Assembly: GCA_021790875.1 (NCBI GenBank)
Contig: JAJYFN010000002.1
Location: forward strand, 1 to 63,510
DNA length: 63,510 nucleotides
Source of the DNA: a bacterium
Lineage (GTDB): Bacteria; Patescibacteriota; Saccharimonadia; Saccharimonadales; UBA4665
Direction of reading: 5' to 3'
The notes below the pieces were generated by a model that was not told the origin of the DNA, did not search any database, and worked only from the letters and a program-made list of their open reading frames with translations. Positions 18,209 to 27,667 of this stretch are shown here, in pieces (position 1 is the first letter of the stretch; each line of letters opens with the position of its first letter). The position numbers were made by a program, and so were the translations under genes.

Positions 18209-19235
18209 CCTCAAACCAACTCCAGCTCAATTTAGAAACCAGCTTCCATCGAAGCCGGCTAATTACTGGCTTTACGGTAGCTTTAGCTTAATTCTCGCTC
18301 TCTGCGCTGTTTTAGCCTGGGCACTATTTAACATTACGACGCTTAAGGACTGGTATGTTCTAGCCACCTATCACCCACCAGCTGTGATTACGCAACTGGC
18401 CGTTGACGACGGTATGACAAACTACGCTCGGCGCTTGTTTTATGTCAATAAGCCCCAGATTGAGAATAAATCCGTTTTTGCTACGAATTGTACTTCGAGT
18501 GATGTCTCAGCGCATGTCATTGGCTGTTATCACTCAGGAGATAATGGTATTTTCCTGCTAAATGTTACTGACCCGCGCTTAAATGGCATTATTGAAGTCA
18601 CGGCAGCTTATGAAATGTTGCACGCCGGCTACGCCAGGCTAAACAGTACTGAGCGCAACCAGCTAGATCAGGAGATGTGGCAGTATTACACTCAGGCTAA
18701 TATTAGTACCGCTATCAAGCAGCAAATGGCCTCTTACGCAATAAGTGAGCCTGGAGCACGCTACGATGAGCTGTACTCGGTCTTAGGGACAGAAGTTAAT
18801 ACATTGCCAGCGTCACTCGAAAATCACTTTAAACTCTACTTTAATGACCGTGCGGCGATAGTTAAGCAATATAACGGCTACGAAGGGTCGTTTACTTCAA
18901 TTGAAACAGCGATTAACACTTATAGTGCTGAACTGACCAGTTTGCGCGGACAAATTGACGCCCAAAAGAGCCAGCTTAATAGTTTGCTAAACAGCATTAA
19001 TGCCGAGCAGTCCGTCTTGAGTAACGAGAAGGCTAACGCTCAATTTGCCATCTATAACTCCGGCGTCGCCGGCTATAACGACCTAGTTAATCAATATAAT
19101 CAATTAGTGAATACCGTTCGCTCGGAGATTACGCAATATAACCAAATTGTTAGTGCCAGTAACGCTCTAGCAATTGAAGATCAGCAATTAGTCGCGGCAA
19201 TTACTTCCACGCCCAGCCAGCAAATTACTAAATAA
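18189..19235 (+). CDS. Membrane-anchored protein resembling a degenerate metallopeptidase
   Basis: 348 aa. A basic N terminus is followed by one transmembrane helix (about 29-51), an extracytoplasmic domain (about 60-220), and a C-terminal coiled coil (about 225-320) rich in Gln, Asn and Ser. The domain contains [16 protein letters not shown], which looks like an HExLH zinc site whose first His is Tyr, and later [11 protein letters not shown], where related CPR proteins as I recall them have His. If so, it is a non-catalytic relative. The start overlaps clpC by 20 bases, so it belongs to the CIRCE-controlled transcript, and radA follows 18 bases later. Function unknown. Confidence 0.7.
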   Translation: MPPRTNNLKPTPAQFRNQLPSKPANYWLYGSFSLILALCAVLAWALFNITTLKDWYVLATYHPPAVITQLAVDDGMTNYARRLFYVNKPQIENKSVFATNCTSSDVSAHVIGCYHSGDNGIFLLNVTDPRLNGIIEVTAAYEMLHAGYARLNSTERNQLDQEMWQYYTQANISTAIKQQMASYAISEPGARYDELYSVLGTEVNTLPASLENHFKLYFNDRAAIVKQYNGYEGSFTSIETAINTYSAELTSLRGQIDAQKSQLNSLLNSINAEQSVLSNEKANAQFAIYNSGVAGYNDLVNQYNQLVNTVRSEITQYNQIVSASNALAIEDQQLVAAITSTPSQQITK

Positions 19236-19253
19236 GGTAATATAGATAGACAA

Positions 19254-20597
19254 ATGTCGATCTCAAAGACCATTAAACCAGCGACTTATGTTTGCAGTAA
19301 TTGTGGCGTTTCAGCTAACACTTGGTCTGGGCGTTGTGCGCAGTGTGGCGAATGGAATACGCTTGAACTACGCCTAAACGATCCTCAAGCTTCAACTTCC
19401 ATTAGCCGTTTACAAACTGAGACATTAAGCGCTAGTAAACAAACAGGTGATAAACGCATTCTAAGTGGCCTTAAAAGTGTCGATTTGGTCTTTGGTGGTG
19501 GCATTGTAGAGGGTAGCGTCAGTCTAATTAGTGGTGAACCAGGGATGGGCAAGAGCACCCTGCTACTGCAGCTTGCCGGCGCTGTCGCTAAAACTAACTC
19601 AGTACTCTATGTCAGCGGCGAGGAATCAATGCATCAGTTATCGACGCGTGCTAAACGACTTGATGTTAACGAGGAAAAACTTAACGTCGCTTCGTCTAAT
19701 TCAACCGATGCAATTGCGGCTGAAATCCAAACTGCCAAAAATAAACTCGTGATTGTCGATTCAATTCAAACCTTACGTTGTGAACAAATTGGCGCAACTG
19801 CTGGTAGTACTACTCAAGTCACAAATAGCTGCGCCCTTTTAACTGCTGCTGCCAAGCAAAGTAACACTGCACTAATCATTGTCGGGCATGTCACTAAAGA
19901 TGGCAGTATTGCCGGTCCAAAACTGCTAGAACACACAGTAGACGCTGTATTAAGTCTAGAGGGTGATCCAAGCGCTGGTTTAAAGCTGCTGCGCGTTAGT
20001 AAGAACCGCTATGGCTCAACAAATGAAACAGCTATCTTTGAAATGCACAGTCGCGGCTTAATCCCAGTTGCTAACCCCTCGGCCTTACTTCTTGCCGAAC
20101 GTCAGGTGAGTGACGGTTCCGTAGTCTTAGCCGCCATGGAAGGCAGTCGACCAATTTTAGTTGAAGTACAAGCCTTAGTTAACCCAACTAGCTATGGCTA
20201 CCCGAAACGAGCCGCCAGTGGTCTGGATCTTGGTAGATTAAACCTACTCATTGCAATGCTGGAGCGCCGTACAAAGCTTAGCCTGGGCGATAAGGACGTT
20301 TACTTAAACATAGTCGGTGGCATTAAAATTAGCGAGCCTGCTGCCGATTTAGCTGTCGTTATGGCAATTGCCTCAGCTGCCAAAGCGAAACAACTTAAAG
20401 ACAATGCAGTTGTGTTTGGTGAAGTCGGCTTATCTGGCGAAGTACGTCATGTACCAGCCATCGATAAAAGGATCGCCGAAGCTAAACAACTTGGCTTTGA
20501 ATACGCCATTGGCCCAAAGCCACTAAACGCTAAGAGTAATCCTTTCCTGCAATCGGTACGCGATGTCCGGAGTGCCCTGAATAGTTATCTCTCTTAG
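19254..20597 (+). CDS. radA: DNA repair protein RadA
   Basis: 447 aa. A RecA-like branch-migration helicase that helps process recombination intermediates. N-terminal zinc finger with C14, C17, C28 and C31; RecA core with Walker A GEPGMGKSTLLLQ and the RadA signature SKNRYGS; C-terminal Lon-protease-like domain, without the catalytic dyad, ending in the SGEVRHV region. All four zinc cysteines are kept, unlike other zinc sites in this window. A TAATAT ten bases before the ATG could be a local -10, but no -35 goes with it; readthrough from the upstream gene is equally likely. Confidence 0.95.
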   Translation: MSISKTIKPATYVCSNCGVSANTWSGRCAQCGEWNTLELRLNDPQASTSISRLQTETLSASKQTGDKRILSGLKSVDLVFGGGIVEGSVSLISGEPGMGKSTLLLQLAGAVAKTNSVLYVSGEESMHQLSTRAKRLDVNEEKLNVASSNSTDAIAAEIQTAKNKLVIVDSIQTLRCEQIGATAGSTTQVTNSCALLTAAAKQSNTALIIVGHVTKDGSIAGPKLLEHTVDAVLSLEGDPSAGLKLLRVSKNRYGSTNETAIFEMHSRGLIPVANPSALLLAERQVSDGSVVLAAMEGSRPILVEVQALVNPTSYGYPKRAASGLDLGRLNLLIAMLERRTKLSLGDKDVYLNIVGGIKISEPAADLAVVMAIASAAKAKQLKDNAVVFGEVGLSGEVRHVPAIDKRIAEAKQLGFEYAIGPKPLNAKSNPFLQSVRDVRSALNSYLS

Positions 20598-20612
20598 ATA
20601 ATAGTTAGACTC

Positions 20613-23594
20613 TTAGGGGCTAGTAGTGCTAGGTGGGGTTGTAGTTGTAGTACTTGGAGTAGTAGGCGTAGTTGTTGGTGTTGTTGTCGTTGAGGCCGGG
20701 GTGTTATATTGCGTTGCTAGCGTTACTACTGGAGGCGTAAATTGGTACAAAACACTATCCGTTACGGTTGCCGAAACTTGAACTGAGCCGGTACTAGTAG
20801 GCACGTAATTATAGTAGAACGTAACTGTCGGTGCAGCGTCTGTAATAGTAAAGGTTTTAACTAAAGTATTGTTAATACTTAGATCAATTGTGCCACCAAA
20901 ACTACCGCCACCTAATGGGTGGGTGCCTTGTGAGGCGGTAAGTGCAATTACGCAACCAGCACCGTTATTGTCGGTGTTAGCACAAACGTTATTAGCATCC
21001 AGTGACGGAGTAATAGTTAGGTTTGGTGGAACGTCGCTACATTGATGCACGGTGTCATAGGTGGTTGGCGTAGTAGCCGGTGATGCTGAGTTGGAAGAAG
21101 TTACTTGGTTTGGTGGATAGAACTGATCGGCTGAGAAAGTACTCGCATTACCACCACTAAAGAGTGATTCCTTAGCATCAGCTGGTGTACATGAAGTTGC
21201 GAGTCCGCCCGAAACCTTATCGATAACTTCGTTACTGCCCGTGGCATTTTTGCCAGTGTACCAGGATGGGAAGATCTCTTTACTCGGTCCTGGCTCAATG
21301 GAGCCTAGACCAACGTGCACGGTTTGAACATAAGCCGGCAAGACTTTAATGTCACTCGGTTGAACCCAGTTGACAGGCTTCATATTGAGCTGGTTAAGAG
21401 CACCTTGCATCCAGCCTCTTGTCATCGGCTCGGTAATATACTCCATTTGCCCAGCGGTAAGCACGGTATTCACTGTATGGTAAGCAGCCCAGGAAATAAC
21501 CGCGTATTGGGTTGTCCAACCCGCCATTAGACCACTTTGGCCACTGTTAGTGGTACCGGTTTTAACTGCAATGTCCCAACCGTTATAGCGTTGCCACTTG
21601 TAGCCAAATGAACTAAGTGGCGTACAGGTAACTGCACTACAAGAGCCTGGTAGATACGATGCGCGTGGATCGCTTAACATGTTGTCGAGAATGTAGGCTG
21701 TATCGGTCTTGATGGCTTGGACTGGTTTAGGTTGTTTCCATTGGTAGATGGTATTGCCGTTAGAGTCGGTTATTTTAAGAATATAGGTTTGGGGAACTTC
21801 TTGACCTAGACGGCCGAGGGTTGCTAGACCATTCACCGTTTGGTCGAGATGTAAGAAGCCATCGCCAATAGCGGCCGAACCGTAACAAGGTACTTCTTGA
21901 GCCGGACCGTCTGTAAAGACATTAGTATTTGGTTGGTAGCAGCGGTAAGCATCAGGATAGCCCATCATCGCACTAGCCGTAGATTGAACATTGGGCAGCC
22001 CGGCCATTAAACCGGCTTTTACCGCGGGCACGTTTCGAGAGCCAGCTAGAGCGTAGCGTACGGTAGTTGCCCCTGGATAGCGGAAGTCGTAGTCCTCAAG
22101 ACAGTTACCGCCGTTACTGGGTAGATTCTTATTAGTACACGGGTAGCCCGGCAGTGGTTGCTGGACGTCATAAAGCACCGATCCAGCGCCTACATCGTGA
22201 CTGTTATTAATAAACGTCGAGTAAACGTAAGGCTTAATCGTTGAGCCCGGATTAATATTAATCTGAGCATAGTTAATCTGACCATCGATCGGATTGTTAA
22301 AATTCTCACCACCAACTAAAGCGACAACCTGACCGGTTTTAACTTGTTCGGCCACTAAAGCTTCTTCATCGGCACCCATCCGGAGAGCATTGGGAGCGTT
22401 TTGAGCCGTAACCGTGTCAGCTAAGTCTTGGAGTGGAACACTTAAGGTCGTATCAACCTTCCAAGTGCCGTGGTTAATCAGCTGTTGGCCATAGGTGTTT
22501 AAGAGCTGCTGTTTAGCAGCGAGATCGAAGTAAGGATATTTAATGTTCGAATACTCGGATTGAATTGATTGAACTTGAGCCAGCACATCGACTTGCTTGG
22601 CGGCGTTAGCTTGGGCTTGGGTGATATATCCCTGCTGAGCCATCAGATCGAGTACGTAATGGGCTCTGATGGTCAGTCCGTTGACGTCAAAGTAGTTTGA
22701 AGATACCGCTGGGTTATAGACTGGGCTTGAATAAGGCGAGTATGCGGTTGGGGCCTGCGGTATTGAAGCCAGCATGGCAGATTGGGCTAAGCTTAAGTTA
22801 GCGGCTGAGGTATGAAAGTAATCTTCAGCGGCAGCTTGAACACCGTAGTCAATGTTGCCATAAGGAGCGATATTGAGATAGGCGTTTAAGATCTGTTGTT
22901 TTGAGTAGTCGCGGCTTAGTACAACCGACAACCCAATCTCTTCAATCTTTTCTTGAATTGAAAGCGGATCCTGCCAGCCTTTATTGAGTTTTACGACTTG
23001 CTCGGTAATAGTTGAAGCACCCTGTAGACCGTTGCCACTTTTTAAAATGTCATGAGCAGCGGAGCGTAAAATTGCCATGAAGTCAAAACCACCTTCATGG
23101 TAGAAGTGTTTATCTTCAATTGCGACCGTAGCGTCGCGCATGTAAGGGCTAATGTTATTAAAAGAGACCGGAATTCGCTTCACTGACTTGTAATCTTGCC
23201 AGAGTAGAACGCTACCAGTTCGATCGTAATAACTAATACTGCCACCTAAATTAGAGCCACTAATACTATTAAAAGCCAGGATATCCTTCTTAAAGTAGGC
23301 AAACATGCCGACAACTAAAAAGAAGCTAAGCACAATAAAGATGCCAATAATCTTAAGCGACATAATAGCGCCATCGCGTGAAAACCAGAATTCAATTAAA
23401 TGGCTGGGTCGAAAACGGGCTATGAACCTTTTAAGGGGTTCTTTGGGTAAGCTGGCTAGATATTCAGCTTTTTTAGCTGCGCGGGCCGCCTTACGCTCTT
23501 TATGATTAGAGGTAATGCTACGGTTCACGTGCATGCTGGACGATTTACTATTGCTGGGTCGGCGTCTATTACGAGTGTTCTTAGAGTTTGCCAC
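20613..23594 (-). CDS. Class A penicillin-binding protein (PBP1a-like)
   Basis: 993 aa, bifunctional peptidoglycan synthase. A basic cytoplasmic tail of about 75 residues and one transmembrane helix (about 80-100) precede the GT51 glycosyltransferase domain, with E160 in VAIEDKHFYHEGG. The transpeptidase domain has GSTIKP (near residue 450), SRN and KTGT (near 678). After about residue 790 comes a Cys-containing, Ig-like beta domain and a terminal Thr/Pro/Ser tract of about 35 residues, suited to crossing the wall. The usual STITQQ of GT51 enzymes reads STITEQ here. It converges with radA 15 bases away. Confidence 0.93.
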   Translation of the reverse strand: MANSKNTRNRRRPSNSKSSSMHVNRSITSNHKERKAARAAKKAEYLASLPKEPLKRFIARFRPSHLIEFWFSRDGAIMSLKIIGIFIVLSFFLVVGMFAYFKKDILAFNSISGSNLGGSISYYDRTGSVLLWQDYKSVKRIPVSFNNISPYMRDATVAIEDKHFYHEGGFDFMAILRSAAHDILKSGNGLQGASTITEQVVKLNKGWQDPLSIQEKIEEIGLSVVLSRDYSKQQILNAYLNIAPYGNIDYGVQAAAEDYFHTSAANLSLAQSAMLASIPQAPTAYSPYSSPVYNPAVSSNYFDVNGLTIRAHYVLDLMAQQGYITQAQANAAKQVDVLAQVQSIQSEYSNIKYPYFDLAAKQQLLNTYGQQLINHGTWKVDTTLSVPLQDLADTVTAQNAPNALRMGADEEALVAEQVKTGQVVALVGGENFNNPIDGQINYAQININPGSTIKPYVYSTFINNSHDVGAGSVLYDVQQPLPGYPCTNKNLPSNGGNCLEDYDFRYPGATTVRYALAGSRNVPAVKAGLMAGLPNVQSTASAMMGYPDAYRCYQPNTNVFTDGPAQEVPCYGSAAIGDGFLHLDQTVNGLATLGRLGQEVPQTYILKITDSNGNTIYQWKQPKPVQAIKTDTAYILDNMLSDPRASYLPGSCSAVTCTPLSSFGYKWQRYNGWDIAVKTGTTNSGQSGLMAGWTTQYAVISWAAYHTVNTVLTAGQMEYITEPMTRGWMQGALNQLNMKPVNWVQPSDIKVLPAYVQTVHVGLGSIEPGPSKEIFPSWYTGKNATGSNEVIDKVSGGLATSCTPADAKESLFSGGNASTFSADQFYPPNQVTSSNSASPATTPTTYDTVHQCSDVPPNLTITPSLDANNVCANTDNNGAGCVIALTASQGTHPLGGGSFGGTIDLSINNTLVKTFTITDAAPTVTFYYNYVPTSTGSVQVSATVTDSVLYQFTPPVVTLATQYNTPASTTTTPTTTPTTPSTTTTTPPSTTSP

Positions 23595-23712
23595 TAGATT
23601 ATATTTTAATCCCTTGCTTTTAATCTTCTCTTATTAACAGCTAGATTATAGCAAATTAAACTTAAGACTTTCCTTAGAAATAGCTGAACTTAGTTTTACC
23701 ACAGAAACTATA

Positions 23713-23741
23713 TTGGCTAGAATAGCTAGACAAGGGATAAT
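23713..23741 (+). promoter_or_regulatory. tyrS promoter, almost leaderless
   Basis: TTGGCT (23713-23718), 17-base spacer, GATAAT (23736-23741). Ten bases separate the -10 from the tyrS ATG, leaving a leader of roughly two or three bases. Confidence 0.45.
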
Positions 23742-23751
23742 ATAAAGACTT

Positions 23752-25014
23752 ATGAAGACAACTCTCTCCGAAGAATTAACCTGGCGCGGTTTTGTTAACC
23801 AGAGCACTTTTAGTGATATCGCTGAGTTAGATAAACGCAAATTCAGTTTTTACTGGGGAGTTGATCCTAGTTCAAGCTCAATGACTGTTGGCAATCTAGC
23901 ACTTGCCATGATGGTCAAGCACTTCATAGCTTACGGACACAAACCATACTTATTAGTGGGCGGTGCAACCGGTTTAATTGGTGATCCTGATGGCAAAACA
24001 GAAGAACGGGCAATCCAATCTAAGGAACAGATTGAAAGTAACAAAAAAGCGCTCGGTGAACAGTACAAAAAGCTGTTTGCAGGTAGCAACTTTACTTTAG
24101 TAGATAATCTCGACTGGTTTAAGGGCTACGCTTACTTAGATTTTCTAAGAGATATTGGCAAGCACGTTCCGCTTAGCCAAATGATTGGCCGCGAATTCGT
24201 CCAGTCGCGTCTTAAGACTGAAAACAGCGGCATTAGTTACGCTGAATTTAGTTATGTAATGATCCAGGCCTATGACTACTTCTATCTGCATAAGGAGCAT
24301 AAGGTTGATCTGCAAGTAGCTGGCTCCGACCAGTGGGGCAATTCAATTGCGGGTGTTGATCTAATTCGACGTCTCAGTGGTGACGTTACGCATGTCTGGA
24401 CCGGTCCGCTTGTTGTTAACCCTCAAACGGGTGTTAAATTTGGCAAAAGTGAACAAGGCGCTGTCTGGCTTGATCCAAAACTCACTTCTCCGACGGCGTT
24501 TTACCAGTTTTGGGTTAATGCTGAAGACGCAGCTGTCGAGCAGTACCTCAAACTTTATACATTGCTCGATAAAGCCCAAATTGAAGCAGTTATGAAGCAA
24601 CAGAACGGTCAGCTAAAGAAAGATCGTCCCGCCCAGTTTAAATTAGCCGATGAAGTAACCACACTCGTTCACGGTGAGAGTTTGGCGGCCAGCGCACGTC
24701 GTGTTACCTCTTATCTAACTAGCAGTCTAGATATCGCTACGGCGAGTCACGAGGACCTAGCAAGCTTAAGAGAGGAAATTCCATTTTTAAAAAGCAGTTT
24801 AGGCGGTAGTATTATTGGCGCTTTAGTGGCCAGTGGATTAGCGACCTCTAACACCGCTGCTAGACAGTTAATTGGAGATGGTGCTGTCTATATCAACAAC
24901 CAGCGTGTTACTAAAGATCACTTTGAGTCAGACGATTTCACGCAAGGACGTCTTTTGCTGAGGCGCGGCAAAGCTTACCGCGACAGCGCACTTGTCGAAC
25001 TAGCGAACGCCTAA
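23752..25014 (+). CDS. tyrS: Tyrosyl-tRNA synthetase
   Basis: 420 aa. Class I synthetase charging tRNA-Tyr. The Rossmann domain carries the KMSKS equivalent KFGKSEQG, and the S4 RNA-binding domain fills the C terminus (TAARQLIGDGAVYINNQRV). The HIGH motif is degenerate: residues 45-48 read TVGN, so the first His is Thr. The rest of the active site (GGATGLIGDPDGK, GSDQWGN) is conserved, so the enzyme is expected to be active. No other tyrS is seen in the window. Confidence 0.95.
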   Translation: MKTTLSEELTWRGFVNQSTFSDIAELDKRKFSFYWGVDPSSSSMTVGNLALAMMVKHFIAYGHKPYLLVGGATGLIGDPDGKTEERAIQSKEQIESNKKALGEQYKKLFAGSNFTLVDNLDWFKGYAYLDFLRDIGKHVPLSQMIGREFVQSRLKTENSGISYAEFSYVMIQAYDYFYLHKEHKVDLQVAGSDQWGNSIAGVDLIRRLSGDVTHVWTGPLVVNPQTGVKFGKSEQGAVWLDPKLTSPTAFYQFWVNAEDAAVEQYLKLYTLLDKAQIEAVMKQQNGQLKKDRPAQFKLADEVTTLVHGESLAASARRVTSYLTSSLDIATASHEDLASLREEIPFLKSSLGGSIIGALVASGLATSNTAARQLIGDGAVYINNQRVTKDHFESDDFTQGRLLLRRGKAYRDSALVELANA

Positions 25015-25044
25015 ATAATTATTTATTAATTTTATATATATAAT

Positions 25045-27108
25045 ATGGCAGCCTTAGCCGCTAAAAAGTCTCAGATCAGGCTAAATGATGCCTTAACGAC
25101 CCTACCTGGAATTGGCGAAAAGCTAAGTGCCGCACTGGCTGCCAAGAACGTCGAATCAATTCAAGATCTACTGTTTTTTATACCCAGAAAATACCAGGAC
25201 TATTCTCAAGTACTAGAGATTGTCAAACTAAAACCGGGTCAAGTAACAATACAAGCGCATTTAAACAATATTAAGACTCGAAGAGTGCGTCGTGGTCTCG
25301 CTATCACTGAAGCTATCGCTAGCGACGCGAGTGGTAGTGTACGGATTGTCTGGTTTAATCAACCCTACCGCCAAACGTCACTAAAAAGTGATGTCGACTA
25401 TTATCTATCCGGCACATTTAAACTTTCCAATCGTCATTTATCTATCATTAACCCAATGACTGAGTTAGTTAGCGATACGGTGCTCAATACGGCCCGAATT
25501 ATTCCAACCTACAGTGAAAGTAAAACATTAAGTTCTTGGACGGTTCGGCGTGCTGTTGCTGCTGCCTTGCCACTAGCAAGCAGTCTAAAAGATTATCTGC
25601 CTAACTACATCATTAAAAAACTAGCATTGTTAGGTTTAGCCCAAGCAATTAAACAGATTCATTTTCCTGATTCAGCGAGTGAGCTAGCAAAGGCCAAGAA
25701 GCGGTTTCAATTTGATGAACTATTTCCGCAATTACTGGCCAACGAATTAAGTAAACTTGAACGCCAAAAAGAAGTGGCTTTAAAGGTCGACTTTAAGCTT
25801 GAACTGGCTAAAACATTCGTTGAAAAGTTGCCCTTTAAATTAACGGACGACCAACGCCGGGTGATTTGGCAAATTTATCAGGACATGGGCTCAGATCTAC
25901 CTATGAACCGGATGGTGGAAGGAGATGTTGGCAGTGGCAAAACGGTAGTCGCTGTGATGAGCGCCTTAATGGCCATGGCCGAGGGCTATAAAGTAGCCTT
26001 TATGGCACCGACTGAATTGCTAGCCCGCCAGCATGCGAAAACGATTGCAAATTTGCTTAAACCACTTGGCTGGGATAATCACTTAGTGATTTTAACTGGT
26101 GGCATGAAAACTGCAGCCAAAAAGGAAGCCATTAAAACTGCTGATGCGCTTAATGGGGCCTTAGTTGTTGGTACGCACAGTTTACTAACGAGTGGCGTTG
26201 ATTGGAGCAAACTAGCCCTATTAATAATTGATGAGCAGCACCGTTTTGGGGTCGATCAAAGAATGGCACTCCAGAAACAAGCGCACCACTTGCCGCATTT
26301 TTTAAGTATTACGGCTACGCCCATACCGCGCTCTTTAGCGCTTACTATCTTTAACGATCTAGATATCTCAAGGCTTAAACAAATGCCGTCAGGTCGACGG
26401 GCCATTACTTCAGAGTTAATCGCACCGTCCGATCAGGTAAAACTCTGGAAAACCTTAAACGATGAGCTTAAAGCCGGTCGTCAGTTTTATGTCGTCTGTC
26501 CCTATATCCATCCGACCGAAAAGGGCGATCAAGTTGGTGCTGAGACAATTTATGAAGAATATAGCAAACGCTTCAAGCAGTATAAGGTTGGTTTAATTCA
26601 TGGCCAGCTAAACGCCCTCGAGCAAGCGAGTGTCATGGAAGACTTTGTTAATCATAAGCTCGATATCCTCGTAGCTACTACCATCATCGAGGTTGGTGTA
26701 GATGTTGCTAACGCTAGTGTAATGGTCGTTTATGGTCCGGAACGTTATGGTTTAGCCCAACTCCACCAGTTGCGTGGCCGGGTTGGCCGTGGCCAATATC
26801 AAAGCTATTGCTTCATCGTACTAAGCGATTCTCTTGGTCCACCGCTTCGTCTGCGTCAGTTTGTTAACTTAAATGACGGCTTTGCCCTAAGTGAGTTAGA
26901 TTTAACCCTAAGAGGGCCGGGCGCGATTTACGGCAAGTTGCAACACGGTAAAGGTTTCGCGAGACTCTTAACCCTAGATGACCACGAATTAATAACGCAG
27001 GTTAAGTCTGCCGTCCAGTTATTTATAGATAAGAAAGAGCCATTAGCTAAGTATAAAAACCTAGCTGAAGCTGTCGCAGCAGCCCAACAAATGACATATT
27101 TAAACTAA
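25045..27108 (+). CDS. recG: ATP-dependent DNA helicase RecG
   Basis: 687 aa. It remodels stalled replication forks and Holliday junctions. N-terminal wedge/OB domain (about 60-150) after a helix-hairpin-helix-like entry (LPGIGEKLSAAL), then two helicase lobes with Walker A GDVGSGKTVVAV, the DEQH box IIDEQHRFG, motif III TATPIPRSLAL and motif VI QLRGRVGRG. Start ATG 25045 follows an AT-rich stretch after tyrS (30-base gap), so a tyrS-recG-rsmD operon is likely. Confidence 0.95.
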   Translation: MAALAAKKSQIRLNDALTTLPGIGEKLSAALAAKNVESIQDLLFFIPRKYQDYSQVLEIVKLKPGQVTIQAHLNNIKTRRVRRGLAITEAIASDASGSVRIVWFNQPYRQTSLKSDVDYYLSGTFKLSNRHLSIINPMTELVSDTVLNTARIIPTYSESKTLSSWTVRRAVAAALPLASSLKDYLPNYIIKKLALLGLAQAIKQIHFPDSASELAKAKKRFQFDELFPQLLANELSKLERQKEVALKVDFKLELAKTFVEKLPFKLTDDQRRVIWQIYQDMGSDLPMNRMVEGDVGSGKTVVAVMSALMAMAEGYKVAFMAPTELLARQHAKTIANLLKPLGWDNHLVILTGGMKTAAKKEAIKTADALNGALVVGTHSLLTSGVDWSKLALLIIDEQHRFGVDQRMALQKQAHHLPHFLSITATPIPRSLALTIFNDLDISRLKQMPSGRRAITSELIAPSDQVKLWKTLNDELKAGRQFYVVCPYIHPTEKGDQVGAETIYEEYSKRFKQYKVGLIHGQLNALEQASVMEDFVNHKLDILVATTIIEVGVDVANASVMVVYGPERYGLAQLHQLRGRVGRGQYQSYCFIVLSDSLGPPLRLRQFVNLNDGFALSELDLTLRGPGAIYGKLQHGKGFARLLTLDDHELITQVKSAVQLFIDKKEPLAKYKNLAEAVAAAQQMTYLN

Positions 27109-27133
27109 GGCATAAAGGAAGTATTAATTAGCA

Positions 27134-27667
27134 ATGCGTGTAATTAGCGGTTCTTTAGGTGGCAGATTGTTTGTTGCGCCGAGCTCACAACGGGTCCATC
27201 CGATGAGCGATAAAGTCCGCGGCTCCATATTCTCAACTCTAGGTGATCTCACTGGATTATCAATCTGTGATGCCTATAGCGGCAGTGGCGCCTTGTCAAT
27301 TGAAGCCATTAGCCGTGGGGCAAAATCTGCTATTGCTATTGAAGCTGACCCTAGAGCAGTTAAAACCATTAGCTCTAATCTAATGACGCTAGGACTAAAT
27401 AATCAGGTAAAGCTTGTTAAAAATAAGGTAGAAACTTGGTTAGCTTATAGCGAATCTCAATTCGATGTCATCTTAGCTGACCCGCCATATGACAATTTGC
27501 CCCAAACAAAAACACTATCTCTTTTAGCTAGTCACTTAACAAAGGATGGCTTAGCAGTACTGTCTTGGCCAGGCAAGCATGAGTCACCGACACTAAACGG
27601 ACTAGTGTTATTAAAGTCTAAATCGTTTAATGATGCACAAATTTTCTACTACCGGCACGAACGCTAG
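27134..27667 (+). CDS. rsmD: 16S rRNA (guanine966-N2)-methyltransferase RsmD
   Basis: 177 aa. A Rossmann-fold methyltransferase that modifies a guanine of 16S rRNA in the assembled 30S. Motif I is DAYSGSGALSIEAISRG and the catalytic motif IV is DPPYDN. The N terminus MRVISGSLGGR is typical of the family. A weak AAGGAAG precedes the ATG. The 3' end overlaps the convergent membrane-protein gene by 41 bases, so the two mRNAs are antisense to each other there. Confidence 0.92.
   Translation: MRVISGSLGGRLFVAPSSQRVHPMSDKVRGSIFSTLGDLTGLSICDAYSGSGALSIEAISRGAKSAIAIEADPRAVKTISSNLMTLGLNNQVKLVKNKVETWLAYSESQFDVILADPPYDNLPQTKTLSLLASHLTKDGLAVLSWPGKHESPTLNGLVLLKSKSFNDAQIFYYRHER

Noticed and set aside
20620-20710. 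Short tandem repeat at the PBP 3' end
   Set aside because: The repetition reflects Thr/Pro/Ser codons in the protein tail and has no uniform DNA unit.
25039-25044. TATAAT directly before the recG ATG as a -10 box
   Set aside because: Transcription would start inside the gene, after the ATG; it is more likely just an AT-rich translation start.
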